DNA of 64,000 nt from Pseudomonas pergaminensis (GTDB lineage: Bacteria > Pseudomonadota > Gammaproteobacteria > Pseudomonadales > Pseudomonadaceae), in contig NZ_CP078013.2 in the NCBI RefSeq assembly GCF_024112395.2, positions 5,674,501-5,738,500 of the forward strand. The letters run 5' to 3'. The position numbers and the translations under genes are program-made. The notes beneath the pieces are model-generated. The model searched no databases. It was not told where the DNA came from and saw nothing but the letters and a program-made list of their open reading frames with translations. Positions 1 to 10,207 of this stretch are shown here, in pieces (within the stretch, counting starts at the first letter, position 1; every line of letters starts with the position of its first letter).

Positions 1-6
1 TGCCAT
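1..6 (-). CDS. dnaJ: Start of dnaJ (first two codons only)
   Basis: On the minus strand the window ends with ATG GCA, giving Met-Ala. This matches the usual MAK start of DnaJ, and dnaJ normally follows dnaK in the grpE-dnaK-dnaJ order of pseudomonads. An AAGAG stretch lies upstream as a possible weak ribosome site. Only two codons are visible, so the call rests on gene order. Confidence 0.4.
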
Positions 7-322
7 AAGTCTTTGCACTCTTAAGGACGTTCAGCCAGACCCTCCTGAGCCCTGCCAAACTCGTTGAGCCCCAATACAGGCCCGGACCCAACTCACGTCA
101 ATTCAACGATCCTGGTCATTACTACTTTTAGCCAGGTACCCGGCCAAAATGCGGTATTTATTGCTCGGAAAGCAGGAGCATTCCCGATCACACCGCCAGC
201 ACCCGAACACTGTCGCATGCTGTAAAAATTCACATACCCCAGACACGCCAACGCGGGAGCAAGCTCCCGCGCGGCGACATCCTACCAGTCACCGCTTGAT
301 AGCGGTCAACCGGGCGACCAAC
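7..322. other. dnaK-dnaJ intergenic region
   Basis: No coding sequence is supported in this stretch between the end of dnaK and the presumed dnaJ start. It holds one perfect palindrome at 252-271, with arms CGCGGGAGC and GCTCCCGCG around AA. This can fold as a hairpin on either strand, but no T-run follows it, so it looks more like a REP-type hairpin or processing site than an intrinsic terminator. Confidence 0.6.
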
Positions 323-2239
<1,917 letters not shown>

Positions 2240-2317
2240 GATTTACTCTCCCGAAACTTGAATTTGGATGCCGCAGCAGTGGTGGCTAACTGCGGTAGCA
2301 CTTAAACGCTTGACTTA

Positions 2318-2346
2318 TAGATGGGGGCCTTGCGGCGTATTTCAAG
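2318..2346 (-). promoter_or_regulatory. Sigma-32 heat-shock promoter of dnaK
   Basis: Read on the minus strand, CTTGAAA (2346-2340) is followed after 13 bases by CCCCATCTA (2326-2318). This is close to the sigma-32 consensus CTTGAAA-N11-16-CCCCATNTA. The -35 element overlaps the grpE stop codon (GCTTGA), so the promoter is embedded in the end of the upstream gene. Transcription would start about 70 bases before the dnaK ATG. Confidence 0.85.
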
Positions 2347-2902
2347 CCTGCTCATCAATAGAAGGCGAAACCGGTGCAGGCGCCTTGCTCACCACGACCA
2401 TCGCCGGGCGCAACAGGCGACCGTTGAGCTGATAGCCCTTCTGGAACACTTTCAACACGCTGTTAGGCTCCAGGTCATGGCTTTCCTGCATGGCCATGGC
2501 TTGGTGATGCTCAGCGTTGAACGGCTCGCCGCCGGTTGGATCAATGGCTTCCAGCTGATAACGCTTCAGGGTGTCCTGGAACATTTTCAGGGTCAGCTCG
2601 ATCCCCTCGCGCATCGGGCGGATGTTTTCGTCATCCGGGTTGGACAACTCGAGACCACGCTCCAGGCTGTCGATGATCGGCAGCAAGTCACTGGCGAATT
2701 TTTCCAGTGCGAATTTGTGAGCCTTCTCTACGTCCTGCTCAGCACGGCGGCGGACGTTCTGCAGATCGGCGGCAACACGCAAAGACTGGTCCTGCGCAGC
2801 GGCCAATTGCTCTTCGAGCACCTGCACACGAGTTGCCAGCTCATCGCCGACAGCCGAATTGGCGTCTGGAGTTTGCGTATCCTGCGTCTGTTCGTCAGCC
2901 AT
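2342..2902 (-). CDS. grpE: Nucleotide exchange factor GrpE
   Basis: This 186-residue protein releases ADP from DnaK and so drives its chaperone cycle. It has the acidic N-terminus, a long heptad-rich coiled coil (roughly residues 25-75) and the C-terminal beta domain with the GrpE-like run RPAMVVVSK. The start ATG is preceded by AAAGGAG. It is the first gene of the grpE-dnaK(-dnaJ) heat-shock group, under the sigma-32 promoter at 2955-2983, and is divergent from recN. Confidence 0.98.
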   Translation of the reverse strand: MADEQTQDTQTPDANSAVGDELATRVQVLEEQLAAAQDQSLRVAADLQNVRRRAEQDVEKAHKFALEKFASDLLPIIDSLERGLELSNPDDENIRPMREGIELTLKMFQDTLKRYQLEAIDPTGGEPFNAEHHQAMAMQESHDLEPNSVLKVFQKGYQLNGRLLRPAMVVVSKAPAPVSPSIDEQA

Positions 2903-2954
2903 AGATTTCTCCTTTCAAAATCATGCGCGAACCCAACTCGCGCTTCTGTTCCGG

Positions 2955-2983
2955 TATATGGGGCCACAATTTCCAGGTTCAAG
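2955..2983 (-). promoter_or_regulatory. Sigma-32 heat-shock promoter of grpE
   Basis: On the minus strand CTTGAA (2983-2978) is followed after 14 bases by CCCCATATA (2963-2955), an excellent match to the sigma-32 consensus. It lies about 50 bases before the grpE start codon. Confidence 0.85.
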
Positions 2984-3116
2984 GGCGCAGGCGTTACCAA
3001 AAGTCTTTCCGGTGATCGGGATCAATTCCTGCCTCCACATTCCTGATTGCGCTAAAAAAGAAGCCCATTCAAGCAAATCGAGCTAAGCGCCAGGATTGTC
3101 AGCCCCAAACAAAACA

Positions 3117-3132
3117 CTGTATAAATAACCAG
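3117..3132 (+). promoter_or_regulatory. LexA box of recN
   Basis: CTGTATAAATAACCAG has the LexA form CTG-N10-CAG with an AT-rich centre. It ends 24 bases before the recN ATG. recN is a classical SOS gene, so LexA repression here is expected. Confidence 0.8.
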
Positions 3133-3156
3133 ACCTAAAGCCTGGGAGCGGCCGTC

Positions 3157-4830
3157 ATGCTCGTGCACCTGTCCGTACATAACTACGCCATCGTTGAACA
3201 CCTGGATCTCGAACTGGATCGCGGGATGAGCGTAATCACAGGCGAAACCGGCGCCGGCAAGTCGATCATGCTCGACGCCTTGGGCCTGACGCTCGGGGAT
3301 CGCGCTGACAGCGGCGTGGTACGCCCCGGTGCGGACAAGGCCGATATCCTGGCCACCTTCGACCTGGCGGATATTCCCGAGGCAGAGGCCTGGCTGGCAG
3401 AGCGCGACCTTAATAATGACGGCCCGTGCATCCTGCGCCGAGTCATCACGGCAGAAGGTCGCTCGCGCGGCTACATCAACGGTACGCCCTGCCCACTGGG
3501 CGACCTGAAGGCCCTTGGCGAACTGCTGATAGATATCCACAGCCAGCATGAACACCAGTCCCTGCTGAAAACCGACACTCATCGCCGCCTGCTCGACGAA
3601 TACGCGGGCGCGACAGACCTCGCCCGCCAGGTGCAACTTGCCGCTCAACGCTGGCGCCAGACGCGGCAGGAACTGGAACGACTCTCCAACTCCGGTGACG
3701 AGCAACGTGCTCGCCATCAATTGCTCAGCTATCAACTCGAGGAGCTGGAAAGCCTGGGCCTGGGCGAAACCGAACTGGAGCAACTCGAGCAGGAACACAA
3801 GAATCTCACCAACGCGGAAACCCTGCTGGGTATCTGCCGCCAAGTGGTAGAGCAATGCAGCGAGAGCGACTCCGGCAACGTACTCAATGCGCTGACGGCG
3901 AGCCTTAATCGCCTGTCCAGTGTGAACAACGCCTCCGACTCCCTGAGCGAGGCCACCACCCTACTCACCAGTGCACAGATCCAAGTAGAAGAGGCCGTCG
4001 GCGAACTGAACCGCTTCCTGGATCACTTCGATGCAGACCCGGCACGCCTGCAGGAAATAGAAGAACGCCTGGACACCATCTATACCCTGGCGCGCAAACA
4101 TCGAATCCAGCCCACCGAAGTGGCAACGATGCAGCAAAAACTGCTGGATGAAATCGAGACCCTTAACGCCAACGACGAATCCATCGAGCGCCTGGGTGAA
4201 GAACTTGCCTCCTTCGCTCGCCACTATCAGGAGAAGGCACGCGAACTCAGCGACCTGCGCCAGCAAGCTGCGACGAGCCTGGCCAGCGCGGTGGAGGTGG
4301 AAATCCAACGCCTGGGCATGCCTGGCGGGCGCTTCACCATTGAATTGCGCGCCAACGCCAGCAACGAACTGCAGCCCCACGGTTTGGAGCAGGTCGAACT
4401 ACTGGTCAGCGCCAACCCCGGGCAGCCGCTCAAGGCCCTGGCCAAAGTGGCATCCGGCGGCGAGCTGTCGCGGATCAGCCTGGCGATCCAGGTGATAACG
4501 GCGCAAACCTCTCGGGTACCGACGCTGGTATTCGACGAAGTCGACGTAGGGATCGGCGGGCCAACGGCGGAGATTGTTGGCCAATTGTTGCGACGTCTCG
4601 GGGATCGGGGGCAGGTGCTGACGGTCACCCACTTGCCGCAAGTGGCAGCGCAGGGTCACCAACACCTGTTCGTGCACAAGGTACGCGGCAGCGATGCAAC
4701 GCACACAGCCGTGTCCAAGCTGAACAAGTCGGAACGGGTGGAAGAAGTGGCACGCATGCTCGGCGGCATTGATCTGACCAAGGAGTCCTTGGCGCACGCG
4801 AAGAAAATGGTGGTGGCAGCGAGAGCTTGA
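3157..4830 (+). CDS. recN: DNA repair protein RecN
   Basis: This 557-residue SMC-like ATPase acts in recombinational repair of double-strand breaks. The N-terminal Walker A is GETGAGKS (about residues 29-36). Two long coiled-coil arms occupy the middle. The C-terminal part carries the ABC-type signature SGGELSR, Walker B LVFDEVDVGIGG and a VTHLPQVAAQ H-loop. Length is normal. A LexA box immediately upstream indicates SOS induction. It is divergent from grpE and convergent with fur, with a shared hairpin terminator between. Confidence 0.98.
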   Translation: MLVHLSVHNYAIVEHLDLELDRGMSVITGETGAGKSIMLDALGLTLGDRADSGVVRPGADKADILATFDLADIPEAEAWLAERDLNNDGPCILRRVITAEGRSRGYINGTPCPLGDLKALGELLIDIHSQHEHQSLLKTDTHRRLLDEYAGATDLARQVQLAAQRWRQTRQELERLSNSGDEQRARHQLLSYQLEELESLGLGETELEQLEQEHKNLTNAETLLGICRQVVEQCSESDSGNVLNALTASLNRLSSVNNASDSLSEATTLLTSAQIQVEEAVGELNRFLDHFDADPARLQEIEERLDTIYTLARKHRIQPTEVATMQQKLLDEIETLNANDESIERLGEELASFARHYQEKARELSDLRQQAATSLASAVEVEIQRLGMPGGRFTIELRANASNELQPHGLEQVELLVSANPGQPLKALAKVASGGELSRISLAIQVITAQTSRVPTLVFDEVDVGIGGPTAEIVGQLLRRLGDRGQVLTVTHLPQVAAQGHQHLFVHKVRGSDATHTAVSKLNKSERVEEVARMLGGIDLTKESLAHAKKMVVAARA

Positions 4831-4860
4831 GCTGACGATTTTCTCCCTTATAGAAAGCAC

Positions 4861-4884
4861 GAAGGCGACCCTAGGGTCGCCTTC
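4861..4884. terminator. Terminator between recN and fur
   Basis: GAAGGCGACCC and GGGTCGCCTTC form a perfect 11-bp stem around TA. A CGTTTT tract follows on the plus strand. Its place between convergent recN and fur suits a bidirectional terminator. Confidence 0.75.
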
Positions 4885-4916
4885 AATCGTTTTGCAGAGC
4901 GAATCTGCTTCGATTT

Positions 4917-5321
4917 TTACTTTTTCTTACGGATGTACAACACAAGATTGTGATCAACCAAATCGAAGCCATGCTCCTCAGCAATCTTGTGCTGCAGCGC
5001 TTCGATCTCTGGGCTGGTGAACTCGATTACCTCATTGGTATCCAGGTCAACCATGTGATCGTGATGACCACCATCAGCCAATTCGAACACCGCATGACCG
5101 CCGTCGAAATTATGACGAACCACCAGCCCTGCGGCTTCAAACTGGGTCAGCACACGGTAAACCGTGGCCAGGCCAACGTCCTCGTTAGACTCCATCAGCG
5201 CCTTGTAGACATCCTCGGCACTCATGTGGCGCTGCTCAGCAGAATCGAGCATTTGTAGAATCTTGACTCGTGGCAGAGTCACTTTAAGACCGGCTTTGCG
5301 TAGTTCGCTATTTTCAACCAT
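4917..5321 (-). CDS. fur: Ferric uptake regulator Fur
   Basis: This 134-residue dimeric iron-responsive repressor begins MVENSELRKAGLKVTLPRVK and shows the Fur winged helix (about residues 1-85, with GLATVYRVL as recognition helix). The histidine-rich regulatory site follows (DGGHHDHMVDLDTNEVIEF). It lacks the Cys pairs of E. coli Fur, as is usual in Pseudomonas. An open frame continues upstream to 5417, but the ATG at 5321 fits the family length and has a GAGAAAG ribosome site. A small hairpin (GCTGC-TTC-GCAGC, 5341-5353) lies in the presumed leader. It is divergent from bamE. Confidence 0.98.
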   Translation of the reverse strand: MVENSELRKAGLKVTLPRVKILQMLDSAEQRHMSAEDVYKALMESNEDVGLATVYRVLTQFEAAGLVVRHNFDGGHAVFELADGGHHDHMVDLDTNEVIEFTSPEIEALQHKIAEEHGFDLVDHNLVLYIRKKK

Positions 5322-5419
5322 GGTTAGCTTTCTCGCGGATGCTGCTTCGCAGCTTCTCTTAATACGGGTATGATCGGCGTTTACGTTGTCCCAGCCAAGA
5401 TAGTGGAAGTCGCCCACCG

Positions 5420-5947
5420 ATGCAAAACACCAAGCTCTTGCTAACCAGTTTCACCTTTGTGGGACTGCTCGCACTCGCCGGTTGTTCATTCCCCGGGGTT
5501 TACAAAATCGACATCCAGCAGGGCAATGTCGTCACGCAGGACATGATAGACCAGTTACGCCCCGGAATGACCCGACGGCAAGTACGGTTTATCATGGGTA
5601 ACCCCCTGCTGACCGACACTTTCCATGCCGATCGCTGGGATTATCTCTACAGCCTGCAACCAGGTGGCGGTGAACGCCAGCAGGAGCGCGTCAGTGTCGT
5701 CTTCAATGGCAATGACCAGCTTGTCAGCCTGTCCGGCGACTTCATGCCCGGCGTGAGCCGTGATGAAGCCCTGCTCGGCAAGGATAACGGCACCAACGTG
5801 ACTGCCCCTGCGCAGGAAGGTGAAAAGCCGAAGTCCGAAGTACCGGCCAAGCCAGGCTCACTGCTCGACAAGATCCAGAAGGACGTCGACGGCGTGGAAA
5901 CGGTTCCCGTCCCGACGCCACAACCTCTGGACACCAGCCCGCAGTAA
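5420..5947 (+). CDS. bamE: Outer membrane assembly lipoprotein BamE (OmlA)
   Basis: This 175-residue lipoprotein belongs to the Bam complex that inserts beta-barrel proteins into the outer membrane. A signal peptide with lipobox LAGC puts the lipidated Cys near residue 22. The BamE core includes [22 protein letters not shown]. The Pro/Lys-rich C-terminal tail is longer than in E. coli. The fur-omlA divergent pair is a known Pseudomonas arrangement. No strong ribosome site is visible before the ATG. Confidence 0.95.
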   Translation: MQNTKLLLTSFTFVGLLALAGCSFPGVYKIDIQQGNVVTQDMIDQLRPGMTRRQVRFIMGNPLLTDTFHADRWDYLYSLQPGGGERQQERVSVVFNGNDQLVSLSGDFMPGVSRDEALLGKDNGTNVTAPAQEGEKPKSEVPAKPGSLLDKIQKDVDGVETVPVPTPQPLDTSPQ

Positions 5948-5963
5948 TATTGCGGCGCTCAGC

Positions 5964-5989
5964 AAAAAGCCCGGCATGCCGGGCTTTTT
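5964..5989. terminator. Bidirectional terminator between bamE and rnfH
   Basis: AGCCCGGC-AT-GCCGGGCT is a perfect stem (5968-5985), with an A-run before it and a T-run after it. It can terminate bamE on the plus strand and rnfH on the minus strand. Confidence 0.9.
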
Positions 5990-6011
5990 TGTTGCCTGCC
6001 ATTTGGCGAGC

Positions 6012-6311
6012 CTAGGAATTCTGCTTGGCCAGGGCCGCCTTGGCCGCGCGCAGTCGGCGCACCTCTTTTGGGTCCGCCAGCAACGGCCGGTAGATCTCAA
6101 TACGATCACCTGCCTGCACGGCACGCACCTCAGCATCCGCTACCACTTTGCCAAATATACCCAAAGGGCAATCAGCCAGATCCAGCTCGGGAAACTGCAC
6201 TGCAATACCCGACGCCTGCACCGCAGCACGCAGATTCATGCCCGCCGGCACCGTCACCGCCAGCAACACCTGACGATCCACGGCGGCATACACCACCTCA
6301 ATCTCAACCAT
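6012..6311 (-). CDS. rnfH: RnfH family ubiquitin-like protein
   Basis: This 99-residue small acidic protein of the RnfH family has a beta-grasp fold. The typical core GIFGKVV...VQAGDRIEIYRPLLADPKE is visible, along with the basic C-terminal tail. Its function is not established. In many gammaproteobacteria it is encoded next to ratA, as here, where its start overlaps the end of ratA by 8 bases. The two are almost certainly co-transcribed. Confidence 0.93.
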   Translation of the reverse strand: MVEIEVVYAAVDRQVLLAVTVPAGMNLRAAVQASGIAVQFPELDLADCPLGIFGKVVADAEVRAVQAGDRIEIYRPLLADPKEVRRLRAAKAALAKQNS

Positions 6312-6738
6312 GCAGTTGCTTGGCTCGCTGGCAAAACGCGTCCACCAACGTATTGGCGGCTTGGTTGAACAAAGGGCCCAAGGTTGCTCGCACGATAGGC
6401 CCGGCGTAATCGAAGGAAAGATCCAGGCTGATTTTGCAGGCCTTGTCTGTCAGCGCCTTGAATACCCACACGCCATGCAGCTGAGTAAACGGCCCTTCCT
6501 GCAAATTCATTTCAATGGATTTCCCAGGCACCAGCACATTGCGCGTAACAAAGTGCTGGCTAAGGCCGCCTTTCGCGACCCCAACACTGGCAACCATGTG
6601 CTCATCACCGCTTTCCAGCACCTCGGCCGTTGAGCACCACGGCAGGAATTCCGGGTAACGCGCCACGTCGTTGACCAGGTCATAGAGCGCCTGTGCCGGA
6701 TAGGGCAACAGCGCTGAACGTTGAATATGCGTCGTCAT
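6304..6738 (-). CDS. ratA: RatA-like START-domain protein
   Basis: This 144-residue protein of the polyketide cyclase/START family begins [20 protein letters not shown] and contains the conserved run [14 protein letters not shown]. The E. coli homologue RatA is reported to interfere with 70S ribosome assembly; the relatives Coq10 and PasT are linked to ubiquinone function and stress. An upstream in-frame extension to 7107 crosses smpB and is not used. It is divergent from smpB, and rnfH overlaps its 3' end. Confidence 0.92.
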   Translation of the reverse strand: MTTHIQRSALLPYPAQALYDLVNDVARYPEFLPWCSTAEVLESGDEHMVASVGVAKGGLSQHFVTRNVLVPGKSIEMNLQEGPFTQLHGVWVFKALTDKACKISLDLSFDYAGPIVRATLGPLFNQAANTLVDAFCQRAKQLHG

Positions 6739-6891
6739 GTGTGCGTTATTTCCACAGCTGAGCGGCAAACATCGCGAAAGAACAGCCCAATCCGCGAAAG
6801 AAAAAAACCAGAGAACTGCCCGCATTGTCCGGGATTCGTCCAACACGCTCAAGCACGCAGGTTGACCGTAGCCGACACGCTCGCAACTCCC

Positions 6892-6897
6892 TATAAT
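6892..6897 (+). promoter_or_regulatory. -10 element of smpB, very close to the start codon
   Basis: TATAAT, a perfect -10 box, ends only nine bases before the smpB ATG. Transcription would therefore start within a few bases of the ATG. No convincing -35 lies at normal spacing: TTGACC at 6862-6867 is 24 bases away. No Shine-Dalgarno sequence separates the box from the ATG. Confidence 0.5.
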
Positions 6898-6906
6898 GCC
6901 GCCCCT

Positions 6907-7389
6907 ATGGCTAAACAAAAGAAACACCCCACAGGGACCATCGCGCAAAATAAAAAGGCGCGACACGATTACTTCATCGAACATCGGTTCGAGGCTGGTC
7001 TGGTCCTGGCCGGCTGGGAAGTAAAGAGTCTGCGTGCCAGCAAGCTGCAGCTGGTCGACAGCTATGTGCTGCTCAAGGATGGCGAGGCATGGCTGCTCGG
7101 CAGTCATATCACCCCGCTAACCACCGCGAGCACCCACGTGATTGCCGACCCGGTGCGCACGCGCAAGCTGTTGCTCAATGCACGTGAAATCGACAAGCTC
7201 GCCGCTGCGGTACAGCAGAAAGGCTACGCCTGTGTGTGCCTGTCCTGGTACTGGAGCAAGCACCTGGTCAAGTGCGAGATCGCCTTGGGCAAGGGCAAGA
7301 AGGAATACGACAAGCGTGATACCGAGCGCGAGCGCGATTCCAACCGTGAGCTGCATCGCGCCGTGCGCAACAAGGGCAAGGAAGACTGA
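6907..7389 (+). CDS. smpB: SsrA-binding protein SmpB
   Basis: This 160-residue protein binds tmRNA and delivers it to stalled ribosomes in trans-translation. It has the SmpB beta-barrel ([31 protein letters not shown]) and the basic C-terminal tail that mimics mRNA ([14 protein letters not shown]). The ATG at 6907 gives the family N-terminus [10 protein letters not shown]. No ribosome site precedes it and a TATAAT box ends at 6897, so the message may be nearly leaderless. Its partner ssrA lies 6 kb downstream. Confidence 0.97.
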   Translation: MAKQKKHPTGTIAQNKKARHDYFIEHRFEAGLVLAGWEVKSLRASKLQLVDSYVLLKDGEAWLLGSHITPLTTASTHVIADPVRTRKLLLNAREIDKLAAAVQQKGYACVCLSWYWSKHLVKCEIALGKGKKEYDKRDTERERDSNRELHRAVRNKGKED

Positions 7390-7425
7390 TCCTTGCAGTG
7401 ATGCAGCCGCGGGAGCTTCCTTCGG

Positions 7426-8193
7426 CTACATCCCCTTGCGCCGTTCCGCACGCGCCACACGCTGAACTTCCTGACGCACTTCTTCCAACACTTCCTGCAC
7501 ATACAGCAGGTGACGTGTTGAGACTTCCCGTGCCTGCTCGGCACGCCCCTCGATAATCGCCAGGTACAGATCCCGGTGCTGATTGATCAGCATGTCGCGG
7601 GTTTCCGTGCGCTGCTGGTACATGCCACCAATGTTGGTGACCACGTTGCGTTTCAGCAGGTCGAACAGGCCGCGAATGGTGTGCAGCAGCACAGCATTGT
7701 GGCTGGCCTCGGCAATTGCCAAGTGAAACCGCGCGTCCGCCGCACCCTCTTCCGCTCGACTCACTTCATCAGAGCGGGTGTAGCAATCCTGTAACGCTTC
7801 GAACGCTGTCGTAAGCCGCTCGCGATCGACTTCGGTGGCGCGCAATGCTGCGTAATAGGCACAAGAAGCTTCCAGGGTCTGACGAAATTCCAGCAGATCA
7901 CGCTGAGCCTCGGGATTGTTCTCCAGCAGATGCAGCAGCGGATCACTGAAGGTGGAACCGAGAGACTCCGCCACGTAGTTACCACCACCCTGACGACTGA
8001 CGAGCAAACCTTTGGCCGCCAACTTCTGGATCGCTTCACGCAAAGAAGGACGCGACACACCAAATTGCTCAGCCAAAGCGCGCTCAGCCGGCAAGCGCTC
8101 ACCTGACTTCAGCGTGCCCTCAAGGATCATGCCCTCAAGCTGCTCGACGATATCGTCAGACAAACGGCGCTGACGCACCTGATCAAATGCCAT
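7426..8193 (-). CDS. lldR: FadR-subfamily GntR regulator of the lactate genes
   Basis: This 255-residue protein has an N-terminal GntR winged helix (about residues 10-75, including ERLPAERALAEQFGVSRPSLREAIQKL) and a C-terminal FCD all-helical effector domain with the metal-binding histidine pattern (ARFHLAIAEASHN, INQHRDLYLAI). It is divergent from lldP. A perfect palindrome of the expected operator type sits in the lldP leader (8386-8402), supporting the role of a lactate-responsive LldR repressor. Exact effector specificity is inferred from context. Confidence 0.88.
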   Translation of the reverse strand: MAFDQVRQRRLSDDIVEQLEGMILEGTLKSGERLPAERALAEQFGVSRPSLREAIQKLAAKGLLVSRQGGGNYVAESLGSTFSDPLLHLLENNPEAQRDLLEFRQTLEASCAYYAALRATEVDRERLTTAFEALQDCYTRSDEVSRAEEGAADARFHLAIAEASHNAVLLHTIRGLFDLLKRNVVTNIGGMYQQRTETRDMLINQHRDLYLAIIEGRAEQAREVSTRHLLYVQEVLEEVRQEVQRVARAERRKGM

Positions 8194-8338
8194 AACTCAC
8201 TCTCCACCATCCCGACCACCCGCCGGGCCCTCTATTCTCGCCTATCGCAGCCAATGCAGCACCTGTCAGAACGCCCTCATTCCAACCGATCAGCCACTTC
8301 TCCCGCACACCTAAGACCAAAGTTTCTCGGGCGGCAAA

Positions 8339-8366
8339 TTGACACACCCCTGCCAAGGCTTTTACT
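8339..8366 (+). promoter_or_regulatory. Promoter of lldP
   Basis: TTGACA at 8339-8344 is a perfect -35. After 16 bases TTTACT (8361-8366) matches the -10 at four of six positions. The operator palindrome starts about 20 bases downstream, a good position for blocking transcription. Confidence 0.6.
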
Positions 8367-8385
8367 CTAGCCAACAGCGATTGTA

Positions 8386-8402
8386 AATTGGTATTACCAA
8401 TT
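8386..8402. promoter_or_regulatory. Probable LldR operator
   Basis: AATTGGTATTACCAATT is a perfect palindrome with arms AATTGGT and ACCAATT around ATT. It contains the TNGTNNNACNA core typical of FadR-subfamily operators. It lies just downstream of the lldP promoter, 41 bases before the lldP ATG. Confidence 0.8.
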
Positions 8403-8443
8403 ATCCAAGCTGACCAAACAACAACAATCAGGGGCCACCCCAT

Positions 8444-10138
8444 ATGCAAACCTGGCAACAGCTCTACAGCCCGCTCGGCAGCCTCGGCCTGTCCGCATTG
8501 GCGGCCGTCATTCCGATCGTATTCTTCTTCCTGGCCCTGGCCGTATTTCGCCTCAAAGGCCACGTGGCGGGCAGCATCACCCTGGCGGTGTCGATCCTGG
8601 TGGCAATTTTTGCCTTCCAGATGCCAGTAGACATGGCACTGGCTGCAGCCGGCTATGGCTTTGCCTACGGTCTATGGCCGATCGCGTGGATCATTGTCGC
8701 TGCGGTGTTCCTCTACAAACTCACGGTCAAAAGCGGTCAGTTCGAGATCATCCGCAGCTCGGTACTGTCGATCACCGACGACCAGCGCTTGCAAGTGCTG
8801 CTGATCGGCTTCTGCTTCGGCGCCTTTCTGGAAGGTGCGGCCGGTTTCGGTGCCCCCGTGGCGATCACCGCCGCGCTGTTGGTCGGCCTTGGCTTCAACC
8901 CGCTGTACGCTGCCGGCCTGTGCCTGATCGCCAACACCGCGCCTGTCGCATTCGGCGCCCTGGGCATCCCGATCATCGTTGCCGGGCAAGTCACCGGCAT
9001 CGACGCATTCAAGATCGGCGCTATGACCGGTCGCCAACTGCCCCTGCTGTCGCTATTCGTTCCGTTCTGGCTGGTATTCATGATGGACGGCCTGCGCGGC
9101 GTGCGTGAAACCTGGCCGGCTGCGCTGGTCGCGGGCTTGAGCTTTGCCATCACCCAATACTTCACCTCCAACTTCATCGGCCCGGAACTGCCGGACATCA
9201 CCTCGGCCCTGGCCAGCCTGATCTCCCTGACCCTGTTCCTGAAAGTCTGGCAACCCAAGCGCACCGCAGGCGCACAGATTGCCGGCGCCACTTCCAGTGC
9301 AGCAGTCACCGCCAGTGCCGGCGGTTTTGGCCTGCCACGCAACACGATTGCCTCGCCCTACAGCCTGGTGCAGATTTTCAAGGCCTGGTCGCCGTTCCTG
9401 ATTCTCACCGTGCTGGTCACCCTCTGGACCCTCAAGCCGTTCAAGGCGATGTTCGCCGCGGGTGGCTCGATGTACAGCTGGGTGTTCAACTTCGCCATCC
9501 CGCACCTGGACCAACTGGTGATCAAGGTCGCACCGATCGTGACCAACCCCACGGCAATCCCGGCCGTGTTCAAACTGGACCCGATCTCAGCAACCGGCAC
9601 CGCTATCTTTTTCTCTGCGCTGGTCTCAATGCTGGTGCTGAAGATTGACATCAAAACTGGTCTTACCACTTTAAAAGAGACCTTCTACGAGCTGCGCTGG
9701 CCGATCCTTTCCATCGGTATGGTGCTGGCCTTCGCGTTTGTCACCAATTACTCCGGCATGTCTTCGACCATGGCGCTGGTATTGGCTGGCACCGGTGCAG
9801 CCTTCCCGTTCTTCTCGCCATTCCTCGGTTGGCTGGGGGTTTTCCTGACAGGCTCTGATACATCATCCAATGCCCTGTTCAGCTCGCTGCAAGCCACCAC
9901 CGCGCACCAGATCGGCGTCAACGACACCTTACTGGTTGCGGCGAATACCAGCGGTGGCGTCACCGGCAAAATGATCTCGCCACAATCCATCGCCGTGGCC
10001 TGCGCCGCCACCGGCCTGGTAGGCAAGGAATCCGACCTGTTCCGCTTTACCCTCAAGCACAGCCTGTTCTTTGCCACGATCGTCGGGCTGATCACCCTCG
10101 CCCAGGCCTACTGGTTCACCGGTATGCTGGTGCACTAA
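8444..10138 (+). CDS. lldP: L-lactate permease LldP
   Basis: This 564-residue inner-membrane lactate:H+ symporter of the LctP family has about 12-14 hydrophobic segments. The family run [26 protein letters not shown] lies near residues 125-150 and conserved [15 protein letters not shown] near the C-terminus. The ATG has an AGGGG ribosome site. It follows the promoter and LldR-type operator and is followed 69 bases later by the D-lactate dehydrogenase gene, so uptake and oxidation are probably co-expressed. Confidence 0.97.
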   Translation: MQTWQQLYSPLGSLGLSALAAVIPIVFFFLALAVFRLKGHVAGSITLAVSILVAIFAFQMPVDMALAAAGYGFAYGLWPIAWIIVAAVFLYKLTVKSGQFEIIRSSVLSITDDQRLQVLLIGFCFGAFLEGAAGFGAPVAITAALLVGLGFNPLYAAGLCLIANTAPVAFGALGIPIIVAGQVTGIDAFKIGAMTGRQLPLLSLFVPFWLVFMMDGLRGVRETWPAALVAGLSFAITQYFTSNFIGPELPDITSALASLISLTLFLKVWQPKRTAGAQIAGATSSAAVTASAGGFGLPRNTIASPYSLVQIFKAWSPFLILTVLVTLWTLKPFKAMFAAGGSMYSWVFNFAIPHLDQLVIKVAPIVTNPTAIPAVFKLDPISATGTAIFFSALVSMLVLKIDIKTGLTTLKETFYELRWPILSIGMVLAFAFVTNYSGMSSTMALVLAGTGAAFPFFSPFLGWLGVFLTGSDTSSNALFSSLQATTAHQIGVNDTLLVAANTSGGVTGKMISPQSIAVACAATGLVGKESDLFRFTLKHSLFFATIVGLITLAQAYWFTGMLVH

Positions 10139-10164
10139 GACCTGCACGCAATAGGGTAAGAATC

Positions 10165-10188
10165 GACGCCGGATACGATTCCGGCGTC
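10165..10188 (+). other. Stem-loop between lldP and the lactate dehydrogenase
   Basis: GACGCCGGA and TCCGGCGTC form a perfect 9-bp stem around TACGAT. No T-run follows, and the downstream ribosome site (TGGAGG) begins about 10 bases later. It could stabilise or attenuate the bicistronic message. It occupies the place where lldD lies in related operons. Confidence 0.5.
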
Positions 10189-10207
10189 AGCTATTTCTGG
10201 AGGACCG

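Noticed and set aside
6862..6897. TTGACC paired with TATAAT as the smpB promoter
   Set aside because: The 24-base spacer is too long for a sigma-70 promoter; only the -10 element is kept.
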